DNA of 64,000 nt from Flavobacterium faecale (GCF_003076455.1 NZ_CP020918.1:620001-684000), one strand, 5' to 3'; positions 1 to 9,141 are shown, counted from the stretch's first letter. The notes: generated by a model not told the origin, from the sequence alone. Numbers and translations: made by a program.

Positions 1-210
1 CCCTATTTAGGTGCAAAATCGAAGATTTGTTTCAGATTATTGTCTTTTCAAATATATTAAAATATTCCTACAAATGTAAAACAAACTAAAAAAAATGAGA
101 TTCCTACGGAATGACAAGATTGCGGACATTTGCTACAAAGAAGAAAAACCGCTTTAACTTCGATACCCGACAAGCTTTAAATGATTGTTTTCCAGAAAAA
201 TCGGGACAGG
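1..210. repeat. 210-bp dispersed repeat, copy 1
   Basis: This stretch matches 3990-4199 over its whole length with scattered substitutions, in the same orientation. The copy may extend left of the window. It encodes no evident protein. Its right edge abuts a transposase C-terminal remnant, whereas copy 2 is followed by unrelated sequence. The two copies bracket about 3.8 kb of mobile and accessory DNA. Confidence 0.85.
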
Positions 211-366
211 ATTTGGAAACGAGAGAAACTAAAGATTTTACAAGAAAAACTAAAAGTTAAACCCCAAATAAAAGTAGCCAAAGAATCGAAAATCAGAAAG
301 TGTCAATGTTGTAAAACGGGCAATTTGCACACCATATTGATTTTCGACCAACGAGGTCCCACCTGA
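211..366 (+). pseudogene. IS91-type transposase, C-terminal remnant
   Basis: The reading frame carries a short basic stretch (WKREKLKILQ) and then a zinc-ribbon-like end, CQCCKTGNLHTILIFDQRGP. I recognise this ending from the C-terminus of IS91-family rolling-circle transposases common in Bacteroidota. Only about 50 residues remain; the catalytic tyrosine domain is absent and the left edge is a repeat boundary. No function is expected. It marks past activity of a one-ended-type element next to the repeats. The family call rests on recalled similarity of this terminal motif, so it is moderately sure. Confidence 0.55.
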
Positions 367-695
367 TTAGTATCTAGGCGGTAGCCAAAAATTATCTCCC
401 TCCAAAAACTAGTTTTATGGGTAGGGCAAGTATGCGCTGATGTGAAGGCAAACGCAATGAAACCAGCCTATTTATGGCTTAAAAAAAAAGAGGATGTTTT
501 TTTGTCCTCTTGATCCCGAAGTGTTGGGGACTAAACTTATTTATCGATATCCCCATAGTGGCGGAAGTAGAGCGGTAAGCTTGTCCTGAGCGATAACCGA
601 AGGGTTCAACCGCGGTTTCATTAGTACGTCAATTCGCTATCGCTCGGGTGTTGGCTTTTCAAGTCCAACAAACCTTTTGCTGTTAGCAGGCGTTT
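367..695. other. Intergenic, mobile-element debris
   Basis: No credible gene is visible. A short hairpin with A and T runs lies near 481-513 (AAGAGGA / TCCTCTT). A GC-rich imperfect inverted stretch lies near 570-613. A motif near 676-691 reads CTAACAGC on the minus strand just past the stop codon of the neighbouring gene. This is probably leftover end sequence of the IS91-type element plus a cassette-like boundary. Confidence 0.4.
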
Positions 696-1415
696 TTATT
701 TTTTCTTTTTGCGAAGTTTTTTTTCTTTCTTTAAATCCTTTTTTATTGTTTTAAGCAAAGATTCTAACTCTTTTATATTTGGTTTATCACGCCGTAATTT
801 ACCTGCTTTAAATGCGCCGTATTTAAAAAGTTGACTGCAACTTTCTGTTGGAGACATACCTTCTTCGATTTTACCAAAAGCTTCCCAAAAACCATCTTTT
901 CCAGTTTTGTCATTTAACATTGCGTGAACAATTTCTTCTTCTGCTATCGCATCCTGTACTTTTTTATGTAGTTTGGCATTTTTATAACGAGCTTTTATGT
1001 AAATAATAAATAAATTGAGTTTTGAAGGGTCAGATATTAGTTCTATTAATTCTTTTTCACTATTATCTAATTTTTCTTCTTCACTTTTATTCTTAAGTTT
1101 AGTGTAAATTTGCTTAGCTACGTTCTTCACTAAGTCATAGGCGAAATTCCCAACCATTCCACTTAATGCTGCAATCGCAAGAAAATCAAAATAATCGGTT
1201 GGAGCGATTAAAGAAAATTTTTCATTTACTTCTCCATTTTTTTTTACTTGCTCTTCGTATGCTCTTCGATAATTGAAACCATAAATAACTGTTTGATTTG
1301 AATACTCTTTCAATCGATTATAATATACTGTATCTAAAACAGATTCACAATTTTCGCATTTTTCATCTGTTGATTTTTCATTGATGTGTGCACAATTAAG
1401 ACATAAATAACTCAT
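696..1415 (-). CDS. Unrecognised zinc-ribbon protein, 239 aa
   Basis: I do not recognise this family. The N-terminus has two CxxC pairs (CLNC near residue 5 and CENC near residue 20), the pattern of a small treble-clef or zinc-ribbon fold. A mildly hydrophobic stretch near residues 75-100 (FLAIAALSGMVGNFAYDLVK) could be a buried or membrane-associated helix. The last 30 residues are extremely lysine-rich, suggesting contact with nucleic acid or acidic lipid. There is no signal peptide. It stands alone: upstream is a long inverted repeat and a group II intron, downstream is transposon debris. That context fits an accessory cassette gene, perhaps a toxin, effector or defence gene, but that is inference only. 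Confidence 0.7.
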   Translation of the reverse strand: MSYLCLNCAHINEKSTDEKCENCESVLDTVYYNRLKEYSNQTVIYGFNYRRAYEEQVKKNGEVNEKFSLIAPTDYFDFLAIAALSGMVGNFAYDLVKNVAKQIYTKLKNKSEEEKLDNSEKELIELISDPSKLNLFIIYIKARYKNAKLHKKVQDAIAEEEIVHAMLNDKTGKDGFWEAFGKIEEGMSPTESCSQLFKYGAFKAGKLRRDKPNIKELESLLKTIKKDLKKEKKLRKKKK

Positions 1416-1462
1416 AGAGTGTGTTTTAATTTGTCAGTTTTTAAAATGGCTACTAATGTCTT

Positions 1463-1575
1463 GGCGCTACAAGATGTTTGGGATTAAAGATGCGAGTTTT
1501 TTCCATTATGCACAAGTTTTCCAAGTACAAAACCATCTTTAAATTCAGCCAAATACCCAAATATCTTGTAACGGC
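1463..1575. repeat. Long imperfect inverted repeat upstream of the orphan gene
   Basis: Arms 1463-1482 and 1556-1575 pair over about 20 bases with few mismatches. An inner pair, 1483-1492 with 1534-1542, extends the stem. The distal foot reads TAACGGC. The structure resembles the folded recombination sites of gene cassettes, or a large terminator-like hairpin. The group II intron begins three bases beyond its foot. Confidence 0.7.
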
Positions 1576-1578
1576 TGT

Positions 1579-3486
1579 GTGTGCCCTGCATGAGCAGGAA
1601 GCAGATTGTAAATCGTTTGTTCACGATTCGAAATTAAACATTTTGAATTAGAAAACAAATCCTACAGTCTGATATTTTTCCAGAGGGTGCAAGTCCCTTA
1701 TGAGCGGATTGAAAACCCGAATCATTAGTACGTCGCAAGGTGGTTTATCGTGAGGTATGCACTGAAGGCAGCGAAACGACAAAATCCGGTACTGACGTAC
1801 AGGAACGTCATATGAGGCAAGTTAACGAGGATAAGCGTCCACAGCAACGTAACGTCCGAAGATTATCAAAATCGTTGATTTGTAGATGACGCAGGAATCG
1901 GAGGAAGGAAGAAGCTCTTACCGGGGGAGGTCTTGACAACTACGAGTTGGTTAGGTCAAGAAGTCAGCAGAAGTCATAGTACTTGTGGCAACGAGTTGCA
2001 AATAGAAACTGCATAGGTCTCACAATCAAGGAAGGACAGAACGCATTGAGGTTCTTAATTTTCAACGGAATGACGCAAGTTATAGCCCTGAAAAACAAGA
2101 ACAGGTTAACCGATTAAAACAACAAAATGATTGCACGAGTAGTACATCCTTACAATCTTCAAAAAGCATTGGAACATGTTATTTCCAATCGAGGCAGTGC
2201 AGGCGTTGATGGCGTAAAAGTCAGCCAACTCAAAGAAGGTTTTCCGAAACGAAAACCACAACTGCTAGAAGATATTGCAAACGGAAACTACTGCTCACAA
2301 CCCATTTTGGGAGTAGAAATTCCTAAGGGGAACGGCAAAGTCCGTCTTTTGGGAGTTCCTACCACTACCGACCGAGTGTTGCAACAAGCCGTATCGCAGG
2401 TTATAGCACCATTATTCGAAACCGAGTTTAGTAGCAATAGTTTTGGATTTCGCCCCAACAAGAATGCCCGACAAGCCGTTGGACAATCACGGGACTACAT
2501 CCATCAAGGGTTGAACCACATTGTGGACATTGACCTCAAGAACTTCTTTGATGAAGTAGACCATTGTTTATTACTGAATTTAGTCTATCGAAAAGTGAAA
2601 TGTAAAACTACGATGCGACTCATCCGAAAATGGTTGCGTGCGCCAATACAAATCAAAGGAAAACTACAGAAAAGACGCAAGGGCGTTCCGCAAGGAAGTC
2701 CACTCAGTCCGTTATTGTCGAATATTCTACTCCATGAATTGGACAAAGAAATGACAAGACGCAAATACAAATTTGTACGTTATGCCGATGATTTTAGTAT
2801 TTATTGTACGAGCCACAACGGGGCAAAAGCGACAGCACAAGCACTTGTTAAATTCTTGAAAACAAAGCTCAAACTGACCATCAACGAGGAGAAAAGCGGG
2901 ATAAAACGTCCTGTTCACTTCACGATTTTGGGATTCGGATTTGTGCCAACTTACAAGAAAGGAAGCAAGAACGATTATCAATTGGTAGTGGCAGAAAAAG
3001 CATGGAAGAAACTAAAAGAAAAGCTCAAAAGCATTAGCCGTAAAACCGCACCAGTCAAACTAGAAGACCGTATTGCCAAGATAAACGAAATTCAGCGAGG
3101 ATGGTTAAACTATTTTCGGGGAACAAGTATCATGGGAAAATTACGTGACATAGATGGCTGGTTAAGAAACCGACTTCGGTACTGCATTTGGCACGACTGG
3201 AAAAAACCCGAACGGAAAAGGAAAAACCTCATACGACTAGGAATTGACCAAGACCACGCCTATGCATGGAGTCGGACTCGAAAAGGTGGTTGGGCGATTG
3301 CTCAGAGTCCAATTTTGGGGTCTACCATCACTTTGAAGCGCTTAAAACAAAAAGGGTATCAATCATTAACCGATGTTTATATCGAACTTAACCCATCTCT
3401 TTGCGAACCGCCGAATACGTGACCCGTACGTTCGGTGGTGTGAGAGGCGCAGTCCGTCCTATTCGGGGCGGACCCGTCTACTCGAT
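1579..3486 (+). mobile_element. Group II intron with internal reverse transcriptase gene
   Basis: The 5' end reads GTGTGCCC, fitting the GUGYG start of group II introns. It is followed by about 550 bases of structured domain I-IV sequence before the reverse transcriptase gene. Near the 3' end a domain V hairpin is visible (about 3404-3441: ACCGCCGAATACG pairing with CGTACGTTCGGTGGT across a tetraloop-like turn). A domain VI stem follows at 3450-3478 and a terminal AT near 3486. Removing the intron would join TAACGGCTGT to TGGCAGTTCG. Boundaries are read by eye; the 3' end could differ by a few bases. Confidence 0.82.
2127..3422 (+). CDS. ltrA: Group II intron reverse transcriptase/maturase
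   Basis: This is the intron-encoded protein that binds the intron RNA, assists splicing and copies it into DNA at the target. Reverse transcriptase motifs are in order: RLLGVPTTTDRVLQQA near residue 70, FGFRPNKNARQA near 110, GVPQGSPLSPLLSN near 190, and the catalytic YADD near 219. The maturase domain X follows with EIQRGWLNYFRG near 325. There is no C-terminal HNH endonuclease, so mobility probably relies on replication forks or single-stranded targets. A stop codon lies in frame just upstream of the chosen ATG. The last codons and the stop lie inside the domain V hairpin, an economical overlap. At 431 aa it is full length and probably active. Confidence 0.95.
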   Translation: MIARVVHPYNLQKALEHVISNRGSAGVDGVKVSQLKEGFPKRKPQLLEDIANGNYCSQPILGVEIPKGNGKVRLLGVPTTTDRVLQQAVSQVIAPLFETEFSSNSFGFRPNKNARQAVGQSRDYIHQGLNHIVDIDLKNFFDEVDHCLLLNLVYRKVKCKTTMRLIRKWLRAPIQIKGKLQKRRKGVPQGSPLSPLLSNILLHELDKEMTRRKYKFVRYADDFSIYCTSHNGAKATAQALVKFLKTKLKLTINEEKSGIKRPVHFTILGFGFVPTYKKGSKNDYQLVVAEKAWKKLKEKLKSISRKTAPVKLEDRIAKINEIQRGWLNYFRGTSIMGKLRDIDGWLRNRLRYCIWHDWKKPERKRKNLIRLGIDQDHAYAWSRTRKGGWAIAQSPILGSTITLKRLKQKGYQSLTDVYIELNPSLCEPPNT

Positions 3487-3718
3487 TGGCAGTTCGTTGT
3501 TTTTTCAGTTCAACTTATTTTTTATAAATGCAATTGTAGTGTTTTCGTTTTGAATTTTTCAATTAGCATTATATTTATGTCAAATTTTCGATTCTATTTC
3601 CGTGAATTGTTCCAAAAATACAAAGATTGTAATTTACAAAAGTTTCAAATTCATTTCTGCTATTTTTCAAAAAGTTTCGGTGGTTTATAATATTAAATTT
3701 TGCAATTATTAAAGTTAC

Positions 3719-3895
3719 TTATTTTGATTTAATATTCAAAAATATTTGGATTATTGCAAGAGCAAGCCCAATAAATACCATTGGAAATCCAATCCAAAAA
3801 CACACTCGGTTTTCACTATTAATATTAAATAACATTAATCCAATTCCAACACATTGTACTATAATCCCAACAATTGATAAAGTATATTTTTTCAT
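3719..3895 (-). CDS. Small two-helix membrane protein, 58 aa
   Basis: The minus strand encodes MKKYTLSIVGIIVQCVGIGL followed by a polar turn containing NINSENR and a second hydrophobic stretch (FWIGFPMVFIGLALAIIQIF). It ends in a lysine-containing tail. The layout is two membrane helices with a short loop and positive ends. I recognise no family. It lies between the group II intron and repeat copy 2, with an AT-rich leader before the ATG. Small two-helix proteins can be toxins, immunity proteins or regulators; nothing here chooses among these. The clean start, stop and hydrophobic pattern make it likely to be real. Confidence 0.55.
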   Translation of the reverse strand: MKKYTLSIVGIIVQCVGIGLMLFNINSENRVCFWIGFPMVFIGLALAIIQIFLNIKSK

Positions 3896-3989
3896 ATTTT
3901 AAATTTTGTTTATTTAATTACTTATTTTGATTTTTTTTTACAATGACTGCCAACTTGTATACATGCGACACAAACCTTCGCCTATCCAT

Positions 3990-4199
3990 CCCTATTTAGG
4001 TGTAAAAGCGAAGGTTTGTTCCGCCTTATTGTCTTTTCAAATATATTAAAATATTCCTACAAATGTAAAACAAATTAATAAAAATAAGATTCCCACGGAA
4101 TGACAAGATTGCGGCCATTTGCTACAAAGAAGAAAAACCGTTTTAACTATGATGCTCGACAAGCTGTAGGTGATTGCTTTCCCGAAAAATCGGGATCGG
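3990..4199. repeat. 210-bp dispersed repeat, copy 2
   Basis: This matches 1-210 base for base in length with scattered substitutions, in the same orientation. Its left part forms one arm of a perfect 12-bp inverted repeat that starts outside the element at 3970. Confidence 0.85.
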
Positions 4200-4260
4200 T
4201 TATTCCTAGCAATGACTAACGACAAAACGTTTATACTTAACTCGACTGTACCAAGAAATT

Positions 4261-4410
4261 GATTTTTAACCTTTGAAGTTGATTTTTATGGTTGACTTTT
4301 GAAGTTGACTTTTGAATTTTGCTTTTTGAAGTTGATTTTTGAAGTTGACTTTTGAAGTTGATTTTTGATTTTTGAAGTTGATTTTTGAAGTTGATTTTTG
4401 CTTTTGAAAA
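4261..4410. repeat. Degenerate 12-bp tandem repeat
   Basis: Roughly ten units of a TTTTGAAGTTGA-like 12-mer, some shortened, run through this stretch. On the minus strand it gives low-complexity open frames rich in Asn, Lys, Ser and Phe. These lack a start context and homologous neighbours and are best read as non-coding. Such an array is prone to slippage and length variation. Confidence 0.8.
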
Positions 4411-4440
4411 TTTCCTTTTGAAAAACTATATATAAAAAAT

Positions 4441-4511
4441 AGCCCTGATCCCAGCGGCATCCTCTTGTGAAGCGCAAGCGTAACAAGAGATACAGCGGAG
4501 AGCAGGACTAA
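4441..4511 (+). repeat. Flavobacterial structured dispersed element, copy 1
   Basis: This starts AGCCCTGAT, continues AGCGGCATCCTCTTGT, has a hairpin closing with ACAAGAGATACAGCGGA, and ends AGCAGGA. The same framework recurs at 61308-61382 with a different hairpin loop, so structure rather than loop sequence is conserved. Both copies lie just beyond the 3' end of a minus-strand gene. It resembles structured RNA or REP-like motifs known from flavobacterial intergenic DNA, possibly the Flavo-1 motif. Confidence 0.7.
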
Positions 4512-4546
4512 AAGTTCTTTGAATTCTAATTATTATGCTCCTAAAT

Positions 4547-6643
4547 TTACTTAGGTAAACTCTTAAAGCCCATATTGTATAGCGTAAAAGCTTGGATATC
4601 TACATTTTCCTGAATGGTAGCTGCTACTGATTTTCCGGCACCGTGACCTGCTTTTACATCAATTCGAATCAACGTTGGGTTGTCTCCCGTTTGCTTTTCT
4701 TGCAACTCGGCAGCAAATTTAAAACTGTGTGCTGGCACTACCCTATCATCATGATCACCTGTAGTCACCATAGTCGCGGGATAATGTGTACCTGCTTTTA
4801 CGTTTTGTACTGGCGAGTAGCCTTTGATGTACTCAAACATTTCTTTGCTGTCTTGCGCTGTACCGTAATCATACGCCCAACCTGCACCTGCTGTAAACGT
4901 GTGATAACGCAACATATCCATCACGCCTACTGCTGGCAAAGCCACTTTCATCAAATCGGGACGCTGTGTCATGGTCGCGCCTACAAGCAAACCTCCATTT
5001 GACCCACCACGAATAGCTAGAAAATTAGTCGAAGTATACTTTTGCGCAATCAAATATTCGGCTGCAGCGATAAAGTCATCAAATACGTTTTGCTTTTGCA
5101 TTTTGGTTCCTGCATCATGCCATTTTTTACCATATTCTCCTCCTCCACGTAAATTTGGAACAGCAAAAACACCACCATTCTCCATCCAAACCGCATTAGA
5201 AATACTAAAGCTAGGTGTTAAACTCACATTAAAACCTCCGTAACCATAAAGGATCGTTGGATTTTTCCCGTTTAACTTTAGCCCTTTTTTATAGGTAATA
5301 ATCATTGGAATCTTAGTACCGTCTTTTGAGTTATAAAACACTTGTTTTGACTCATAGTTCTCACTGTTAAAATCGACTTTTGGCTTGGCATAAACCGCAG
5401 ATTTTCCGGCTTTGGGATCAAAACTATAAATTGTTCCAGCTGTTGTGTAATTAGTAAAAAAATAGTAAAGGTTTTTGTCGTCTCGCTTTCCGCTAAAACC
5501 TCCTGCAGTCCCTATGGCTGGCAACTGAATCTCGCGCACCAACTTACCGGTGTAATCATATTGCATGACTACCGAAATGGCATCTTTCATGTAATTAGCA
5601 AAAAAGTACCCACCACCTTTTGTTGGTGACAAGACGTTTTGCGTTTCTGGAATAAAATCAACCCAATTGGCTGGTACAGGGTTATTGAAGTCTACCGTCA
5701 CAATGCGTTTGTTGGGTGCATTCAAATCGGTATCAATCCATAATTTACTGCCTTGCGTTTCCATGATACTGTTGTCGCTATTGAAATTATCGACAATGGT
5801 TACAATTGGGCTGTCTGGCGTTTTTAGGCTTTTGATGTACAATTCGTTTCCATAGGTAGAATTGGCCGCTGAGATCACTAAATAAGCATCATCCTCGGTT
5901 ACGTAGCCGCCAACATAACGTCGTTTTTGGTCTGAACCAAAGATGACTTGGTCGTCTTTTTGGGCCGTTCCTAATTTGTGGAAATATAATTTGTGTTGGT
6001 CTGTTTTTGCCGAAAGTTCACTTCCTTTTGGTTTTTCGTAACTTGAATAGTAGAAACCTTCGTTTCCTCTCCATGACAATCCACTGAATTTTACGTCAAT
6101 AATGGTGTCTTCTATCACTTTTTTGGATACTGCGTCCATGATGATTACTTTTCTCCAATCACTACCACCCTCAGAAATGGCGTAGGCAACTTTCGAACCA
6201 TCTTTTGAGAAATCCATTCCACCTAGAGAAGTGGTTCCGTCTTTTGAAAATGTATTTGGATCCAAGAAAACCTCTTCTTTACCAGAAGCATCTTTTCTGT
6301 ACACTACAGATTGATTTTGAAGTCCGTTATTTTTGGAATAATAAGTAAAGTTTCCCTCTTTGGATGGTGCACCTATTTTTTCGTAATTCCACAATTTCTC
6401 CATTCGAGATTTAAGTGCCTCACGAAAAGGAATTTTATCTAAATAACCGTACGTTACTTCATTTTGAGCTTTTACCCAAGCCGCAGTTTCTGCAGATCGA
6501 TCGTCTTCAAGCCAGCGATACGGATCGGCAACGGTGGTACCAAAATAAGTGTCGGTTACATTTCCTTTTTGTGTTTGTGGATACTTGGGCGCATTTTGTC
6601 CCAAAGCCGAGATTGTTGTCATTAATAATAGTATTTTTTTCAT
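4547..6643 (-). CDS. Prolyl oligopeptidase (S9A serine peptidase), secreted
   Basis: It cleaves short peptides after proline. The N-terminus ([16 protein letters not shown]) is a short signal peptide, placing it in the periplasm or envelope. The S9 N-terminal propeller follows, starting with the family-typical [28 protein letters not shown] region. The C-terminal alpha/beta-hydrolase domain has the serine elbow GGSNGG near residue 548, the acid in GDHDDRV near 631 and the histidine in GHGAGK near 666, so the triad is complete. At 698 aa it matches the family length. It is a single-gene unit with the TonB receptor unit upstream on the same strand. Peptide scavenging is the likely role. Confidence 0.95.
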   Translation of the reverse strand: MKKILLLMTTISALGQNAPKYPQTQKGNVTDTYFGTTVADPYRWLEDDRSAETAAWVKAQNEVTYGYLDKIPFREALKSRMEKLWNYEKIGAPSKEGNFTYYSKNNGLQNQSVVYRKDASGKEEVFLDPNTFSKDGTTSLGGMDFSKDGSKVAYAISEGGSDWRKVIIMDAVSKKVIEDTIIDVKFSGLSWRGNEGFYYSSYEKPKGSELSAKTDQHKLYFHKLGTAQKDDQVIFGSDQKRRYVGGYVTEDDAYLVISAANSTYGNELYIKSLKTPDSPIVTIVDNFNSDNSIMETQGSKLWIDTDLNAPNKRIVTVDFNNPVPANWVDFIPETQNVLSPTKGGGYFFANYMKDAISVVMQYDYTGKLVREIQLPAIGTAGGFSGKRDDKNLYYFFTNYTTAGTIYSFDPKAGKSAVYAKPKVDFNSENYESKQVFYNSKDGTKIPMIITYKKGLKLNGKNPTILYGYGGFNVSLTPSFSISNAVWMENGGVFAVPNLRGGGEYGKKWHDAGTKMQKQNVFDDFIAAAEYLIAQKYTSTNFLAIRGGSNGGLLVGATMTQRPDLMKVALPAVGVMDMLRYHTFTAGAGWAYDYGTAQDSKEMFEYIKGYSPVQNVKAGTHYPATMVTTGDHDDRVVPAHSFKFAAELQEKQTGDNPTLIRIDVKAGHGAGKSVAATIQENVDIQAFTLYNMGFKSLPK

Positions 6644-6842
6644 AAAGGTGCATTTAGTAAGCCTAACAAAAATAGGGAATTAGAATTATACTTTTAAAAC
6701 CATCTCGAAATTATAAATGGCTTGTGTGCTTTTTTTACACCAACTTAAAAATGTAAGAACATTTAAGAATGATCTGTATATAATTTTGCAACTCCCATTG
6801 TAGAAATCAATGAAATCTAAAATAATGCAAGTGTTTTTTTAA

Positions 6843-6904
6843 ACCATTAAGAGATTAAGAAAATTAAGCTTTCTTGACTTAATCTAACTTAATCTCTTAA
6901 TGGT
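6843..6904. terminator. 17-bp inverted repeat downstream of the TonB receptor gene
   Basis: Arms 6843-6859 and 6888-6904 (ACCATTAAGAGATTAAG and its complement) pair perfectly around a 28-base AT-rich loop. It lies between the stop of the receptor gene at 6934 and the start of the peptidase gene. It may act as a transcription end or be an AT-rich dispersed palindrome; no clean U-run is attached. Confidence 0.5.
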
Positions 6905-6933
6905 AAATGATAATTAACTATGGATTGAATCCT

Positions 6934-9141
6934 TTACAAATCAAAGTTCAGTCCTAGAACAATGTTGCGACCAATGTTCGGAATCCCATCTGTTTTTAGA
7001 CGTGAAAGGTGTGCGATATACGTTTTATTAAAAAGGTTATTGGCATTTAAGTTCATTCTAAATTTAGTTTCACCTAATGAAACTGTACCACCTAAACCAA
7101 GATTAACTAGATTATAACCGCTAGATGCCGTTTCGAATCCGCTAACATTATTTTGCTTGAAAGTGCTGTTCCAACTCAAAGATGCGAATCCATCTTTCAA
7201 CCAATTTTTCATTTTAAATTCTGTTCGAATGGTGTTATTCCAGTTGTTCGCAGGAATTAAAGGTAGGTAGTCATTGTTTTGTTTTTTTCCGGTAACGGTA
7301 GAAAAACTAGTTTCAAAATGCAACCAATCCAAAGGATGTGGATGAAAATGCAACCCTGATTCACCACCAAATAACTTGGCATCATTCTGAATATATTCAT
7401 AAACCAAATTGTCTTCCAAGGTAGCACCAGTTGGGTTGATGTAGATGTAATTGTTGATGTGGTTGTAAAAACCATTGACAAAAAATTCAAAATGCGAATT
7501 TTTATATTCTAAATTTAAGTCTGTTTGTACATTTTGTTCGTTTTTCAAATTTGCGTTTCCTATCTCGTAGCGGTACGTACCCTCGTGAACCCCATTTGAA
7601 GAAAGTTCTGCTAGATTAGGCGCTCTAAATCCTGAAGCCACGTTTAGACGTAAAATTAAATCGGTAGCCAAATTTGTTTTGTACCCTAGTGCCGCATTTA
7701 CACTGTTAAAAGAACGATCGATGGCTTGAAAATACCCTTCTGTACCCAAGTCGCCATATTCTTCTGTGTTTACTTTTCGGTTGTCAAAACGTAAACCACC
7801 TTGAAGCACATTGCTTTTCCACTCATAATTTGCCGTTCCAAACACCCCAAAATCATTTGTTTTAGCATCCGGAATCAAAAATTCTTCTCCGGCATTGGTA
7901 TTTGTTTGGCGCATTCCTTGCACACCCACAATCGATTCTACCGCACCCATTTTTGGTAAGTGGTACTTGGCATTGAAATTAAAGGTATTCAGCTGCATTT
8001 GTAAAATCGCAGCCGGACTGTCTTCATATTCGCGACGGTTGTTGGCAATATAACCCAAATCCAAATCTAGCTTTGATGCTCCAAGATACACTACCGAATT
8101 CAAACTCAATAAATGATTATCGATCCCTTGACGTGGATATTCAGTGTCCTTGGATTTTGATTGCGTTGCAATGCCCTCTTCTGGAATTCCTAAATCCAAG
8201 CCATTGTAATTGTATCTAAAAACTGTTGAGAAATCAGAATTACTGTACCCTATTCCGGTCTTAAAGTCTGTTTCATTGTAGCGGGTGTTGGTAACGCGCT
8301 CACCGTCTGGAATTTTATAGTCAGAATGGGTCGAAAAATTACCTCTCACCAAATATTTCCAATTATCGGTAGACCCTTTTAATCCCAACGAGGAACTTGA
8401 CCCCAAAGTATTCGAAAATAACTTTTGACTAAAATTAGTTTTAAAGGTATTGGCATCAGCAAATTTTTCGGGATTAAAATATAAAACTCCACCCAAAGCA
8501 TCAGAGCCATACAACAAAGAAGCTGGACCTTTGATCACCTCAACACTTTCGATTCCGGAATCATTTAATCCCAAGCCATGCTCATCGCCAAACTGTTGGT
8601 TTTCTATTCGAACACCTTGAGAGTACACCAAAACACGATTACCACTCAAACCACGAATTACAGGCTTACCAATGGATGTACCGGTTGAAACTTGAGAAAC
8701 CCCAGGAATAGTTGCCAAACCCTCGATCAATGTTGATGTTCCTTTTTCCTGCAGCGACTGAATACTCTCGTGCGTGACCTTCATCACATTTTGTGACTGA
8801 ATCTTATTGAAAGCAGTCGAAACAATTACCTCATCCATTTCGAACAAGGATTCTACCATCGTAACATTTAATGTTTCTAAATTTTGCGTAAGGTTTACAG
8901 TTTTATTTTGAGTACCAAACCCCACCAAAACAAAGCGTACATTTAGTTCCCCTTTTGGCAAATTCGAAAATGAATATTCTCCTTTTGCATTGGTAGTAGT
9001 TCCTTTGTGCAGTTCAGGAATATACACTGAAACCGCTGGTAATGATTGGTTTTGGATCGAATTGACAACTCCCGATAATCGTTGTTGTGCTTGTAAAAAT
9101 GTGGTAAGCCCTAAAAATAGGACAAGTATATAATTTTTCAT
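6934..9141 (-). CDS. TonB-dependent outer-membrane receptor
   Basis: This is an outer-membrane active transporter energised by TonB-ExbBD. A signal peptide (MKNYILVLFLGLTTFLQAQ) precedes a carboxypeptidase-regulatory-like domain of about 80 residues (LSGVVNSIQNQSLPAVSVYI...GEYSF) typical of Bacteroidota receptors. The plug domain follows with IPGVSQVSTGTSIGKPVIRG, then GGVLYF. The 22-strand barrel ends in an aromatic-terminated strand (VLGLNFDL). At 735 aa it is a compact receptor like those for metals, metallophores or vitamins, not a SusC protein, and no SusD partner is present. The upstream gene encodes a His-rich metal-type small protein, so a metal ion or metal chelate is the likeliest substrate (inferred). 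Confidence 0.95.
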   Translation of the reverse strand: MKNYILVLFLGLTTFLQAQQRLSGVVNSIQNQSLPAVSVYIPELHKGTTTNAKGEYSFSNLPKGELNVRFVLVGFGTQNKTVNLTQNLETLNVTMVESLFEMDEVIVSTAFNKIQSQNVMKVTHESIQSLQEKGTSTLIEGLATIPGVSQVSTGTSIGKPVIRGLSGNRVLVYSQGVRIENQQFGDEHGLGLNDSGIESVEVIKGPASLLYGSDALGGVLYFNPEKFADANTFKTNFSQKLFSNTLGSSSSLGLKGSTDNWKYLVRGNFSTHSDYKIPDGERVTNTRYNETDFKTGIGYSNSDFSTVFRYNYNGLDLGIPEEGIATQSKSKDTEYPRQGIDNHLLSLNSVVYLGASKLDLDLGYIANNRREYEDSPAAILQMQLNTFNFNAKYHLPKMGAVESIVGVQGMRQTNTNAGEEFLIPDAKTNDFGVFGTANYEWKSNVLQGGLRFDNRKVNTEEYGDLGTEGYFQAIDRSFNSVNAALGYKTNLATDLILRLNVASGFRAPNLAELSSNGVHEGTYRYEIGNANLKNEQNVQTDLNLEYKNSHFEFFVNGFYNHINNYIYINPTGATLEDNLVYEYIQNDAKLFGGESGLHFHPHPLDWLHFETSFSTVTGKKQNNDYLPLIPANNWNNTIRTEFKMKNWLKDGFASLSWNSTFKQNNVSGFETASSGYNLVNLGLGGTVSLGETKFRMNLNANNLFNKTYIAHLSRLKTDGIPNIGRNIVLGLNFDL

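Larger units (their letters stand above)
3896..4546. other. Gene-free repeat region
   Basis: No gene is supported in this 650-bp gap. It contains a 12-bp inverted repeat (3970-3981 with 4008-4019, ACAAACCTTCGC and its complement) at the edge of repeat copy 2, the repeat copy itself, a degenerate 12-bp tandem array, and a structured dispersed element just past the 3' end of the peptidase gene. Confidence 0.7.

Noticed and set aside
3373..3690. 105-codon open frame after the reverse transcriptase
   Set aside because: It overlaps intron domains V and VI and then low-complexity AT-rich DNA, with no start context or recognisable domain.
4266..4486. Two minus-strand open frames rich in Asn, Lys and Ser
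   Set aside because: They are translations of the 12-bp tandem repeat in two frames, with no conserved features.
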